64,000 nucleotides of DNA from contig WARS01000015.1 in the NCBI GenBank assembly GCA_008933995.1, positions 124,001 through 188,000 of the forward strand, in the 5' to 3' direction. How positions within the stretch are numbered: the first letter of the stretch is position 1; each line of letters begins with the position of its first letter. This document shows positions 41,302 to 63,330 of this stretch, piece after piece. A model generated the notes under the pieces. That model worked only from the letters and a program-made list of their open reading frames with translations, had not been told where the DNA came from and ran no database searches. Origin of the DNA: Datnioides undecimradiatus (taxonomy: Eukaryota > Chordata > Actinopteri > Lobotiformes > Datnioididae). The position numbers and the translations under genes were made by a program.

Positions 41302-43198
41302 TGAACAGCATATACACGACGCATTAAAGCAGGGACAGATGCACACACTCTCTCAAACACCATTAAACTGCTAATAACACCAATATCACCGTTCTCTAAA
41401 GCTTTGATGTCTCTGCTGTGTAAAAAAGCGCCCCCCCCCCCAAAAAAAAGAAGAAAAAAACATGTGAGAGAGTAACAAAATGGATTTGTCAAATGGAGCT
41501 TGCTCATCATGAAACTTTTATTGAAGCAATTATTACCCCATCTTTTATGCATGACATGTAATGTTAAGCGGATGTAAATGTATTCCGATGACGTTTGGGA
41601 CCAAATGGCCTCCACCTTGAGACTCCGTACCCCTTTGGCAGTGTTTAAGTCAGGATGAACATCTTGTCAAGTGGGGCTGTCACACGCGTCCCTCTCCCCT
41701 GTGGGGGGGGAGTCTCAAGCCTGTCAGTCACATGAAACCAACCTTTCATTAAGACAGTTAAATGCTGCCTGCTTGGAGGTGTTGCGTGTTTATGTGTGTG
41801 TACGTTTGCACGCATACTGTTTGCCGTGGTGCATTTGATCGTAGTAGCGAGGGAGCGGGGGTCAAGATGTTGTGTCGCCACACACGCTGGGATTGAAAGT
41901 GTGTTTCTGCAGCAGTGCATACCGTGCATGTGCAACAACTCCCACACGCCACATCACGCTGATCCCTAAGATAATAGTGTGACAGATCCTCTGTGCTGCA
42001 AGCAAACAGCTAGCAGCTTTACTGCATCCTAGCTTAGCAGCTATACTAGCTTATTTACCACATGGTTGCCCTCATATTAACTCCCTTTGAACATAGTGTA
42101 CAATGTCTTTTGCAAGGGAAGAGAATATTTGTCAGATCAGTGACGGTCGGGGCGTTTTGCATATAACAGTGTAATTAGTTGCATACACACACACAGCCAA
42201 GCCTTACTTTATAGTTAAGTATAAAGGCTGAAATACAGTTTAAACATGATGACTGGTAGGTTGTATTTTGCAGGCAGCCCAGCATTGGTCATGGTTGTGC
42301 AGTGTGAAAGTGGATTGATTGCGTCCTCAGTGGGGTTCCAGCGGCTGACTGACGCTCACACTGATGGATACAATACACCAGAGCGGAACAATGGGCTGTG
42401 AATCATTCAGCAGGAGCAGCTGTAGAGGCCAGATAATCAGATGCCGTTTCTCTCAGAACTTACACAACTGTTGCCACCTCTGCACACCGGAACCTCAGCA
42501 CTGAAAGTGTATCTGCAATCCACTTCCTCGTTCAGTTTGTCTTCCATAAAAACTCGAGCTTTTCTCAGTGAGCACATACTGCAGTCATTAGCGCCCAGGC
42601 ACCATGCGGGGAATCTCAAAAAGCTAAAGTTGATTGTGGCTGTTGGAGAATTAGAGATAGATGTCTCACCTCTCTGCTGTCTGGCACCCCTCCTATTTAT
42701 CAGGCTGATAGGCATCGCAGGGGTTCCCTCCTGATCTCGCTCCACGACGAGCGATGGATTTGGAGCGCGTGCGGTATGTTTGTGAGATTGGAGGCGAATA
42801 ACTGCGAGGCACGGAGGCAAAAAAAAAAAAAAGAAAATGAGATTGAGCAAAAAGAGAGAGCTTCTGTCGTCGCGTGCAACACCTGACACATCCTTTACAG
42901 GACCCCGGATAGTGCCACACGTTTCCCCGAGTGGTTGACTCAAAAACCGGGGGTCCTAGTTTTGTACCTTTTGTGAAAAGCGTGCAGTTGATTCCTTGTT
43001 CACCAGCCTCATACAAACTGAAGGTTGCACCATTTGGGTTGTAATGAACTTTCACAATCAGGCGAAACATATTTTGCATCAAATCTACCCGTGAGTTTGT
43101 TTCTATGTGCACAGCTCTATGTGCTGCACTGTGATGGGCACTTGTGCTCGTACTTGCAGCAGCCAGGCCACAGAGACATTGCTCATGCATATAAAGTC

Positions 43199-43400
43199 AT
43201 GTGGTGGCTCAGAGGTAGAACGGGTCGTCCAGTCATCAGAAGATTGGAGATTCGATCCGAGCTGCGTGTCAAAGCGTCCTTGGGCAAGATACCGAACCCC
43301 AGATTGCTCCGTGGGTATGTGAATGAGTTGGTTTCCTTTCATGTAAATGGGTGAATACCGGCTGGACAGGCCGTACACACATCAGTACAGTCCATTTAAG
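43199..43400 (+). mobile_element. tRNA-derived SINE
   Basis: The head carries a pol III box A (TGGCTCAGAGGTAG, 43205-43218) and box B (AGATTCGATCC, 43248-43258). It is followed by the fish SINE phrases GTCCTTGGGCAAGATACCGA and GAACCCCAGATTGCTCC, the GTAAATGGGTGAATA segment and an end reading CAGTACAGTCCATTTAAG. The order and wording match the common tRNA-derived SINEs of percomorph fishes as I remember them. It is nonautonomous and has no coding capacity. Flanking duplications are not obvious. Confidence 0.85.
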
Positions 43401-44139
43401 ATCAGCGTCTTTTGTTTTTATACTGCGCTGCTGTCACGTAATGTATGTGTTCAGTCCCAAATGCATCCCAGTTGACCCAGAGAATTACACAACTCTATTT
43501 AAATCAGCTGCAGGAATAATGAGGTCCACTTTATTGAAATTGGTGGCTGCAGTATTTATACAGAAGATTGAAAGGGACTGACACTGCAGGGGGATTGGTA
43601 TATTACGTTTATTTATTCTGTCACCCTATGAAAAGTTAATGCCACAGCTCTCATTCTACAGTCTCGTTGAAGTTTCTATAAAGACGAAATGAGTTTAACT
43701 TAACTTTAGAGGTCTGGGCATTGCAGCTAGTACCTAGGTGATGCAGTGAAAGTGCATTAGTTCTATAGTGCCTGTACCACAGTCTAATAGCAATTATAGA
43801 AACCTGTGTTTGTCCTTGTATTCCAAAGCCAAGTGGTGTCAAACCCGTGTTAACACTGAGGTCAGAAGCAGGTTCACAAAACAGCAGCATTGACTCACTC
43901 ACGCTGGCAGCAAATGCGGGTTTATCCTGGGTCAGCGCAGCGGTCTGAAAGGGGTAAGTGTGTGTGTGAGTGTGTGTACGTGAGTGTGAGAGAGAGAGAG
44001 AGATGATGAGAGTGTGTGTTTGTCCGCGTGCCAATACGCCCGTGCTTTCATTTTTCTGGCTGTGCAGCAGGAAAGCAAAAGAGTAGGAGGCAAAGAGAAA
44101 GACTAAAGGTGACTGGCTGGGAAAAATGTATAAGAGAGG

Positions 44140-44141
<2 letters not shown>

Positions 44142-44177
<36 letters not shown>
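44142..44177. repeat. trpm3: (GT)18 microsatellite
   Basis: Eighteen uninterrupted GT units in the intron before E8. Two smaller GT/AG arrays lie near 43959-44010. Confidence 0.96.
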
Positions 44178-44179
<2 letters not shown>

Positions 44180-45080
44180 AAGAGGACAAGAGCAGAGAAG
44201 AAGGAGGGATAAAGAGAGGCCGTGTCTTGCTTTTCCCTTATTTTCAGCACGTTGGTTTATTCATGTAGACATTTTGCCTCAGTTATTTCCCGGTTGCCTC
44301 CGCTTTGTTTATCATTCTCAGGACTGTTTATACTTTACATCAAGAGGCAATGAACTCGCGGTCCTTGGTGCGCGCCCTCTCCACATACGTGTGCATTCCT
44401 GCCTCGCATCCGTTTTTAGCTTCGACCTTGTCATTCCAAGATGCCACGTGGTGCATTTTATCGCCAGTATATCGCTGTGAAGTTAGTTAGGCAGTAAATT
44501 ATAAAAACCGAGAAGTGCTCGTTGCAGCTACAAACAGTAGCTCCAATTATCTGCTTTATGCTTTCAATTGGACTAATTTAAGAGTGTGCTGGCTCATCTC
44601 CCTGGGAAAAAACAAAAAAATCTGTTCTGATAGATTATTAGGATCCAAGAAGGAAGGTGGGGAAGTAATTGCAAAGCTAATCCATGAATAATGTGCTAGC
44701 TCATGAGTTTAACGGGGCGGTAGCAGATGTAAAGGATATGGACGATACGTTACATAAGGAAAGGGAATGCTAAAAGACAGCACGGGCCACTTTTGTGTCA
44801 ATCTGTCTGGATGATAAGCGCGATTATCTTCCTCACGTACCGCGCATCACTTATCTCGTTTCTTTTATCCTTCTTCACAGAGGTGGAGCAGTTTCACGTG
44901 AGTGTCAAACGGGCACGCTGAACGCAGAGTACGGGCTGGGTGAGAACCGGCGCTTGTGGTCCTGTGACTCTCTCTCTCTTTTTGATAAAAGTGTGTGAAG
45001 CCACTTCTGAGTCTAATTAAAAGAGAAGTGCGTCTTTCTCCCTCACCCTCCGACTCCCTCCCCCCGTCCCTCCTCTGCTG

Positions 45081-45112
45081 TGGGGTGGGGGGGTGGGGGG
45101 GGGGGGGGGGGG
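45081..45112. repeat. Poly-G tract with G-quadruplex potential
   Basis: TGGGGTGGGGGGGTGG leads into about 17 further G, giving at least four G-runs of four or more separated by single T. On the sense transcript it could fold into a G-quadruplex. Confidence 0.9.
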
Positions 45113-46559
45113 AGATGACTGTCCTGGTGTCTCCCAGCTTGGTATGAATAATTGAGTGTAGAGTCGTCCTTATATGTTTAATTCGGATTAAATATTGAGG
45201 AGGAACCACCAACCCGCAATTTCCCTCCGCCTCCCTGACGAGAGAGACCAGGAGCGAGTGGGAGGAAGATGAGGAGAGCAAAAGAGTGACTTAAATGGAC
45301 CATGAGGGAGAGAGGGAGGGAGGGTGCGAGGGACAGATGGAGGGAGAGAGGGGGAGGAAATGAGACAAGAAGTAGGGAAAACAAATGTGGTTTGGGTGGA
45401 GAGCAAATGTGAAAACGAGGCACAGCGGAGAGTCGGAGCCAAGTACAGATAAAAACGCTAGACGTGGAGACAGTCCCGCGATTATCAGCGATGCAGTTTA
45501 TCAGTTTAAAGTTTCATGAATAGAGGAACTTATTCCGCTCTCTCCTCTGCGCTGCTGCGCACCGTTGGTTTACGGTTCATCCCGGAAAGTAATAAATACA
45601 CACCTAAATGTTTCATGCACAAATTCACACAGATGAAACCATAAAGGCAGGGCTTCGTCACATCTGAACTGCCACATGTATGGTCTGCTTAGGAAAGACG
45701 ATGCGGCCTGCTGGGTGCGTGTGTGTGTGTGTGTGTGTCTGCCATGTGTTTTGTATGTTCGTGTCGCTGCAGCAGCAGGGTCTTTGCCCGTTAAATGAAG
45801 ATGAATGTTCTCCAATCAGCTTGGCTCACTGCGGCGTGAAGAGCAGTTTTCGGATCCCCTAAGCATGTAGCTTAGCGTCTCAGGAGTCCTCCAAGAGGAC
45901 CGAGCCACACTTTGGAAACACCGCGCTCCGCCTTCGTTTCACCATTTCCCACATCCGTCTTCAATTTGTTGACACTAAATCTCCCTCCTTCTGTCTTCCC
46001 CCGCTTCACACATGCTCCCTCTTTCCTGCCGTCTCTCGTCGGCTCTCCCGTTCCATGCCTCCATCCATGCTCGTCTCCCTCTCCTCGTCCTTCCCGCTCT
46101 TTTCCTCTCTCCTCTTTTCTTGTCAGCGGAGGGATGGAGTGCGACAGACACGAGTCAGAGCCCTGCCTGCTGCATGTTGACCCCTGAGGTGACGGCTGTC
46201 AGTGCTGAGGCAGAGGAAGGTCAAGATTACATCCAGCATTTAAAAATATTAACAAAGGAGCGCTATCACACGCAGCACAAGGAAACTCTAATGTTCAGCA
46301 GAGGTTGAGTTTATGCAAAGATTAAAAAACACTTAAACTTTAAACGTTTGCTCGCAGGAAGTACTCCGGCGCACCGCGGCTGGTACAGGATGATGAAAAT
46401 AGACCGGGGGGGACGCTGTCTGTTTACCTCTGCACACACCTATTGACGACTCTCCGCGGGATCGTTGCGATTGAATTAGCAACCTTGTGTCGTCGTAGCG
46501 CCTGTGTTGCTTAGCCTCTGTGCTGCAGAGCCTCCGTGATAACAGGTAGCACATATCCA

Positions 46560-46775
46560 CAGGGTCACCTTGGGGGGGTGGGACGGGAGGAGAAGGAGAG
46601 GGGAGGAAGAAGCGGGGAGGAAGCGGGTTAAGATGAGAGGGGGGGAGGGAGAGTAGCATGCCGGTGGGAGGTTGTTGTAAGATTAGTGGCTGTGGGGAGG
46701 GGAGCAGGAAGATGATGGGTGGAAGAAATGGAGTGGAGGTCCAGGTGGATGGACGGCCTGGAGGGAGGGGGGAGA
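46560..46775. repeat. Purine-rich (GGA) tract
   Basis: About 215 nt rich in GGAG, GGGAGG and GAAGA phrases, an AG-rich low-complexity block. The 150-codon minus-strand frame over it is a Pro/Leu/Ser-rich artefact. Confidence 0.75.
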
Positions 46776-46873
46776 ACAGAAACAATGGCGAACATCTTCT
46801 GTAATCATCATCTTTCCTCTATCACACTGTCATCCATCTTTAGTCCTTAAGGCAGCCAAGAAGCGTGTGCATG

Positions 46874-46906
46874 CGTGTGTGTGTGTGCGTGTGTGTGTGT
46901 GTGTGT
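46874..46906. repeat. GT microsatellite, imperfect
   Basis: GT units with one GC interruption. Confidence 0.9.
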
Positions 46907-47043
46907 CTCCATTCTGCTATAACGGTAACTATAGGGTACAATGAACAAGTGGCCAGAGTAGGAATCTGCACTGATTGGGTCAAATCAGGTTTGCACATGA
47001 GCACGCCCTTAAAAATTATAGTTATTTGCCCCTTTTCTCTCGT

Positions 47044-47057
47044 TCTCTCTCTCTCGT

Positions 47058-47089
<32 letters not shown>

Positions 47090-47098
47090 GCACACACA
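47044..47098. repeat. Compound CT/CA microsatellite
   Basis: A CT array with one CGTT interruption passes into a CA array with one CG interruption. Confidence 0.92.
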
Positions 47099-48667
47099 CT
47101 CAAACAACAAGCTCTTGTTGATCTTGTTGGTAAGATGTGCTCGCATTTAGTTTGCCACACACATCACCAATCAATCCCTTCAACACACAAACCCTCGGCC
47201 AGATCATTGTATTGCGCGTGTGGTCAACAGACGATTCCTCAAACGTGTTTTTACCGCCTGTTAGAGTGAAGGTAAAGACGCATTCCGGCAAATAACGATG
47301 CAGTCGTTCAAACAAACAAACAAACAAACGCTCACACAAAAGCACACACGCTATAACTTAAGTTAGAGGTGCACATGAAATTACACACTGCGCCGGCGAC
47401 TCACTGGTGTCTCCGCTCGTGAAGACCTCAGTCGATACCTCCACATCCCGTTGCACTCCTATTTCACCTGGAGAAAGACCTTTTGATTACACGGGGCTGA
47501 TAGCGGCGTCCTCACACACACACACACACACTCAGATGCTCCCCTTATTAGCGGTAGGGTTTGCAATGCGGGCGCAGGTCTGAGGCGTTGCGTGACGTCT
47601 CACTCCTCATTTCTCTCTCAGGGAGGAACCAACATGTCATCAGCATGTGGTGTACAAATGATGAACGAGCCGGGATAATAGAGTCTGCAAATCATCAATG
47701 TGAATTGAATTACTTTTGTGCATTTGGATTGTGCGAAAAGAGAGAGAGAGAGAGAGAGTGAGAGATGGGGGTGGGGTGGAGAGAAGAGGCGGGCTTGCCT
47801 GCAACATTGCAGCATTGCCCTGGGGAAAGGAGCAGCAGCAAAGCCCGCAGATTCCCGGGGCTCCATGAAATGAAGCCATTTAGAGGGGGGGGGCGATGGG
47901 AAGGGAGATGGGCTACAGGGAGGAGAGGGAGGTGGGAGGAGATGGATGGGTGGATGGAAGGATTAGAGGAATGGCTCGTCAGGCATTCAGAACACGCATT
48001 CCCTCACACGCGGCTCCCGCAAGGTGCCCTTCACGCATGCACGCATAGGAGCACGCGTGTCCACACGTATGTCAGCGCAGTGTGTGCACACGCGCTCGCC
48101 ATATTTGACCAAAAAAAAAAAGAAAAAAAAGAAAAAACAAATCAGGAGAAGCTGCCCCATTTCTCTGATTTCCCTTCTCAGCTGACTTTTGGCTTTCATC
48201 CGTCGCACCACTAGTTCATCAGCCAAAAGACACGTCAGACCACGCAGCCGCAGACCTAAGATGGCCTGAGAGTGAAAATCCAATCCTAATCTGAAAAAAT
48301 GTTTGACACAGCAAACGAAAAAGGAACAAAATGTCCCTCGGTAATGGAGAGGGCGCCATTAGTTCACATTCATTTGATCTTTCTCCTTGTCATGCCGTCG
48401 CTCTCCTTCTCCTCCGCCGCCTCCTCAGCGAAACCCCGCGCTCTCCCCTCGCAGCGAATGCGCTGTGTGTGAGAGCTCTGGGGTGTTTCCTCTCCGAACA
48501 AGAGGCAGGGGAGGATGGAGGAGAGCCTGCAGAGGAGATACAGTGCATTACACCAGAGCAACACCTCTCCTCTCCTTCCCCTCCGAGCAGCTCGGCCTTG
48601 ACACATTCGCTCAAACAGCAATAGAAGCAAACGTGAATAAAGTCACTTTCAAACAGTTTTGGCTTGA

Positions 48668-54610
<5,943 letters not shown>

Positions 54611-54661
54611 AGACACGGACCGTCCAACACGCTGTACCACCTCGTCAGAGACGTCAAAAAG
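54611..54661 (+). CDS. trpm3: TRPM3 exon E11: 17-residue symmetric exon (probable ICF segment)
   Basis: This 51-nt exon begins and ends in phase 0 (acceptor TTTCCGACAG, donor AAAAAG-GTACGA) and encodes residues 468-484, RHGPSNTLYHLVRDVKK. It is short and divisible by three, the form of a cassette exon. TRPM3 literature describes an alternatively spliced segment of about 18 residues, indispensable for channel function (ICF), whose removal abolishes activity. I believe this exon is the counterpart, but the mapping is from memory. The sequence itself is strongly conserved with mammalian TRPM3. Confidence 0.95.
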
Positions 54662-57595
54662 GTACGAGCATCACTGCCGTGCCGTTAGCTCCGTGGCTGT
54701 CCGGGCACACTTGTGTGGGAATGTTGGCTTGAGTGTGTTATTAAAGGAGGAGTTTGACTACGTAGAGTTTCAGTTGCCTTTTTTTTTTTTCTTTTGCGGT
54801 TTGTGTCGTTGCTCTGTTTGCATCGACTTGTGCGTCGACATGTTGGTAGCCCTAGCTGCTGTGGACTGCGAATAGAGGCCGGCTTTTCTCTTTCAGCTGG
54901 AGTTGCGGGCTGCAGTGGCTGCGTAGAGCGCTATGCACGACTCACACCCCTCCCATGGCGTCTCAGCAATTGACTCTGTTCTTTCTCTCAGGCACACACC
55001 ACCAGGGTAAACAAACACAACATGTATTAAAAATTGCTTTATCCACAGAAACTTGAGTTCTGAGCAAACTGGGGCTGCAGTGGAACCGCTGTGAGGCTGA
55101 GAAGGAGGAACTCAATAGATCCCCACAATTTGTTAATTTCTCTTTTTATTTGTATTATTGATGAGACTATTAAATGTGCTCTTTTTGAAATTCAGTACCA
55201 TCTGGTGCTCTAATTTGTGAAATTCCACTTTTTTACACCGTGGGATTGTTTTATTTTCACGCTCGAGCATAGGTTACGGCTGCACCTCAGCCAGGACGGG
55301 TCGCCACTACGCTGTGTTTATTCATTTTGCTGCACGTCTACTGCAGCATCTCGATGATTACAGCGATAAAAGGCAGCGAGCAAGGATTTCACATGCAGCA
55401 CATGTCTGCACGCCAATTAGGACTCATCCCTCTGTTGAGATGATGGAGAGGTCAGCAACGCCACCATTAGCATTGAGAGGCGTTCATTAATTAAAGTGTT
55501 ACTGATTACAGTAATGCCTCGCGCTCCTCTGGGAGTCAGTGAGCAGGCTCGATATTGTAATCGCCCCTCCTTTACCTCCTCGCCGTCTTTAAACACAACT
55601 CTGATCTCAGGTTGGTGCAGAGAGAATACACAGTTTATATTCGACAGCGCCTCGCCGCACCACTTGCAAAACACACACCTTAGTGCATGGCATTACACCC
55701 CCCCCCCATCTTCTATTTTGCAGAGCTGTGTGTAATTGCCATAGCGTAGCTGAGTGTTTGTGTGCCGTCATTGTTTCGTAGTACGATGTTAATTAGTTGT
55801 AACTGCCTCCCCTCGGGTACAGTCACCGTGTCAGTGCTGTTGTCTTTCTGTCTCATTCTTCTCTGCAGATTGTTTGGTCGTACTTTTAGCAATTGGCAGG
55901 TCTTAACTTGGATTCAGATGCAGGTGTCGCGCTAACAGCCGTAAGGGCCGATGAGGAGCTTGCTCTCGGGTTCAATCCGCTCCATTCGTTTACGTTGTGT
56001 GAAAACTGAGTCATCAAACACAGAATCACAGAGATTGGCTTGCAGACTACAGCTGGCAAGGGAGAAATTGGTTTTTCTGCAGAGTAAATGAACAACGCAG
56101 GTTTGCAGAGAGTGGCGGCGATACACCTCGCGCCCTAAGTTACAGGTATCAGGAACGCAACCAGGCGTTTCTTTAAAAGTTTTCTTTGCTAATTAAAAGT
56201 AGAAATGGGCCGGAGCTGATGTCGATTCGTACTGTAGGTCATCACTTCACTAACTGAATTACTCGACATGAAAACCTGGTTAAGAAACACAAATTTTATG
56301 ACTTTGTGCTGCATTATAGATTTTAATATTGTAGGATGATGGAAGAATTGAGTCAGCTCATGTGTATTTGGGAGAAATAAACATCAACACCAATAGAAGC
56401 AACTGTTTAACTAGTTGCAGTTAATGTAAGGGCTACGAGGAGGAAGCAAGAAAGTTTCAGTTGAGCAACTTCCCCATTAAAAGTGTAGCACTCTCAGCTC
56501 TGGGAGCGCGTTCACACAAGCTGTAAACAAACAGTTATTAGCTGGAGCTCCAACACTGCGGGGAATTAAACGTGGGCTCATCTGACCACTGACTGGTGCA
56601 TTTGAACGGTATACAGCGCGCATCAGCACCAAGAGGAGGTGAAGCTTTGCGTGCTCGCTTTGAGCCGCTTGATGTATGAAAAGATAAGTAGTATCTGTGG
56701 CTCGCCCAACTTCAAAGCGTACGAGTCGGCCCACGGGGGTTTGCCAGGCTTTGCCGCCAATGGGATTGAATCTTTGGATATATGAAGACAGGGTAGGGAT
56801 GAGTAGGGCGGAGAGGATTTCTAGGATCTCGCATGTGAGCGCAGAGGAGTGGAGATGGGATCAGGGAAGGTGTGGAGATATGTAAGGTAACTGGTGTAGC
56901 TCAAAGGAACAGCGGGGGTCAGGATAATGACTCCGGGATTTGGGGTGGATGTCGAGGGCACGATGAGGAGCAGCGAGTGTTGACGAGGTTATAGTCCTCA
57001 CGTGAAAGGACTTCTATTTCAATAATGATTCCCCCCCCCCAGCATTAATAACTGTCTGTCTGTTTCTCCATGCGATTGCCCCTCTCTTCCAGGCTAATGA
57101 GACATTACCACTCTCTCTTTCTTTTCCTCTTTTTTAAAACTGCATTGAACCTCGCTGAGAAGATCTCATTATTCCCCTAAATGCAAATTATGACAAATCA
57201 TTCAATTTTTTACATCTCCTGTAATTGTCCTCAGACAGTATATCCTCTCTGTGAATCATACCGCACCTCTTCTCATTCTCTGCACCTCTGCAAGGGAGTT
57301 ACAGCTCCGGGGCTCCAGGAGTAATATCTGAAACCTGAAACTGTGACTAGTTTTTGGTTCAACCAATTACAAGTTTGGAGGAATAGCCCCAGTTTTCTAG
57401 ATTCAAACCGAAAACCCACAGAGTTTTAAAGAATTCAAGACACAAAAGCGCAAACCGAACCACCGTCTGGTTGAGATAACCATTCGTTCAAGAGGCTGGA
57501 AGAGAGATCTTGCCTGAGAGTTTCTGTGTATCTCATTTCCCCCTGCACATGCTTATCGTTCCGTTTACTCACTGACATTGTGTGTTCTTTCCAAG
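54662..57595 (+). other. trpm3: TRPM3 intron E11-E12
   Basis: A 2,934-nt intron with donor GTACGA. It carries short C-runs (about 55699-55707 and 57030-57039) and AT-rich stretches. No repeat family or further exon is recognised. Confidence 0.92.
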
Positions 57596-57631
57596 CGAGA
57601 ATATCCAGGGTTCAGTTGGATCTACTTCAAG
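57596..57631 (+). CDS. trpm3: TRPM3 exon E12: 36-nt alternative microexon
   Basis: This microexon encodes REYPGFSWIYFK (residues 485-496). It has an acceptor TGTTCTTTCCAAG and a donor GTGAAT, and is in phase 0 on both sides. Some mammalian TRPM3 isoforms insert REYPGFGWIYFK exactly here, between RDVKK and GNLPPD, and others omit it, so this should be a cassette exon with a single Gly-to-Ser change. Conservation of 11 of 12 residues plus both splice sites argues that it is functional. The following intron is only 171 nt, the shortest of the gene. The inserted segment is aromatic-rich and lies at the MHR3/MHR4 boundary. Confidence 0.93.
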
Positions 57632-59742
<2,111 letters not shown>

Positions 59743-59772
59743 CCCAAAGCCCTGAAACTGCTGGGGATGGAG
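59743..59772 (+). CDS. trpm3: TRPM3 exon E14: 30-nt microexon
   Basis: This 30-nt exon encodes PKALKLLGME (residues 544-553), in phase 0 on both sides, with acceptor TTGTTGCTTTTCTAG and donor GTGAGT. The peptide is identical to mammalian TRPM3, where a short exon at this position is reported as alternatively spliced. A TGC triplet lies about 11 nt before the exon, between a T-rich tract and the AG, a position associated with SRRM4-dependent neural microexons in vertebrates. Neural regulation is inference only. Skipping would join GPKR directly to DDMP without shifting the frame. Confidence 0.94.
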
Positions 59773-61658
<1,886 letters not shown>

Positions 61659-61663
61659 TAGGT

Positions 61664-61685
61664 CACACACACACACACACACACA
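61664..61685. repeat. trpm3: (CA)11 microsatellite at the E15 5' splice site
   Basis: Eleven CA units begin seven nucleotides after the E15 exon border, directly behind the donor GTAGGT, and end in ACACAGGC. Confidence 0.96.
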
Positions 61686-62817
61686 GGCATGATTTTAAAC
61701 ATGATATTCCACTATAGATTCTGTAGTCCTGGGTAAGACGTACCTCACGGAGGGATTCCTGCACTAAATGATTAATGCAGCGTTGAGTGGAGAGTCTAGA
61801 CGGGAGCATCTACCTCCACGCTCCAGCACATGTGGACAGATGGACACGCAAACACGCTAACACGCCTTCAACTGTGCAAACTGACCCGTTTCAGACTAGT
61901 CCAAGCTCCCATGGGATGTAAGTGACATAGATACTGAAATCTAATAACATGCATCATCGTTAGTTAAGGACATGCGTTGAGATGAAGGTAATCACCTAGA
62001 GATGAACATGCTGGCTATGGAAATGAGTTTTAATTAGGGGGAAAGTTTTCAAATACCACAAATGAAGCACAGCCACGGCAAACCCCAAGTCCCGGCACAC
62101 ACGTACCCAAGGTTTCAAAGTACAGCCTTAGCGCTGGCGTGTTTTTGAGTTTTCTCTCAGGAGAATATCGCTGGCTTTCCTCAATGAGCTCATTTAACAG
62201 CATACGTTTTTTTTATATCTTAATGTAATCCTAATGTATTTTGCGGTTGCGGCGTTTGGGAATGCCTTTTTATGTGTGTGTGCATGTGTAAGCTCGAGGG
62301 AAATTTGTGTGAACTTGTGTTATTTTGAACGTGCGGATGTACATCCAGTAATGTCTGCGTTCTGTAGGGAGCGCTTCTTACTTTCCAAGCCGCTTGCAAA
62401 CAAGCTGTGTAAATAAGGTTTGAATATTCACCTTTTTATACTTCCCGGCATACAAGTCGTTTTGAAAAGCTCCCCAAAAACACAGAAACCCGTTCGTCTG
62501 TTCACACGACGCCGCCGAACTGTGTCATGTGTTGTGCATCTCTGACATTTTCAGCCCTTGTTGTATAAATCCTCCAAACCCCCGGTGGTGTTTGCAGAAC
62601 AGATTGCTCTCCAATGTAGTGTACAATATTTTGCTGTGGTTTCTGAGTGTGAGTGTGTGTGTGTGTGTTCTTTCAGAGGCTAAAATTAGGGTGAAACTTG
62701 ATCTCAGAGTATTGATTTATGTTTTTATTGTCTGGAAAGGGACATATTAAAATGCTGGTGGAGGAGATGGTGCTTTGTGTTTGCTTGCAGCTTTGAATAT
62801 TGTGTTTATTCGCTGAA

Positions 62818-62838
62818 TGTGTGTGTGTGTGTGTGTGT
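62818..62838. repeat. trpm3: TG microsatellite
   Basis: About 10 TG units in the intron before E16. Confidence 0.93.
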
Positions 62839-63330
62839 CAGCCATATTACATTACCTACATCATATTACCTACATTTAAAATTTGTCTGTATAGTTCAGT
62901 CTCATTTCTCAAAGAAATCTTTTCACGTTTGTGGCTGTTGTGTAATTCCAACTTTCATACCTGCACGAGGCGGTTCTCGTACGGACACCATAAACTTCAC
63001 CTTGGAAAAGATGCAGACATAATTACCAGTGAGAATTTGGGCCCTCTTTGCTGCATACGTGTGTGCATCTACTTAAGAAATTAGATATGCTTGTCGTGTA
63101 AGGCCTTGACCACGTGCGTGTGCTGTGTTGATGTGCAAAATATTGCATCTGGGTGTATGTGTGCGTGTCTACGCAAATGTAAGTGTTTGTATGCGAATGT
63201 AATCTCTGTAATCTTTTGGCCAGATGGTCATTGATTCCTTGACCAGTTTAATTACGTTTCTACATGTTTGAACAAAGAGTGTTACTGTCTCTGTTCATGT
63301 CTCTGTGTGCCTGTATACATCCCGATATAA

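Noticed and set aside
43199..43272. Functional tRNA gene
   Set aside because: Boxes A and B are present, but the sequence lacks a clean cloverleaf and continues into the fish SINE body, so it is a SINE head.
43651..44250. 199-codon minus-strand open frame
   Set aside because: It runs through (GT)18 and other GT/AG arrays, giving His-Thr repeats. It is intronic and antisense with no homology signal.
46333..46785. 150-codon minus-strand Pro/Leu/Ser-rich frame
   Set aside because: Product of a purine-rich low-complexity tract on the opposite strand, with no coding signature.
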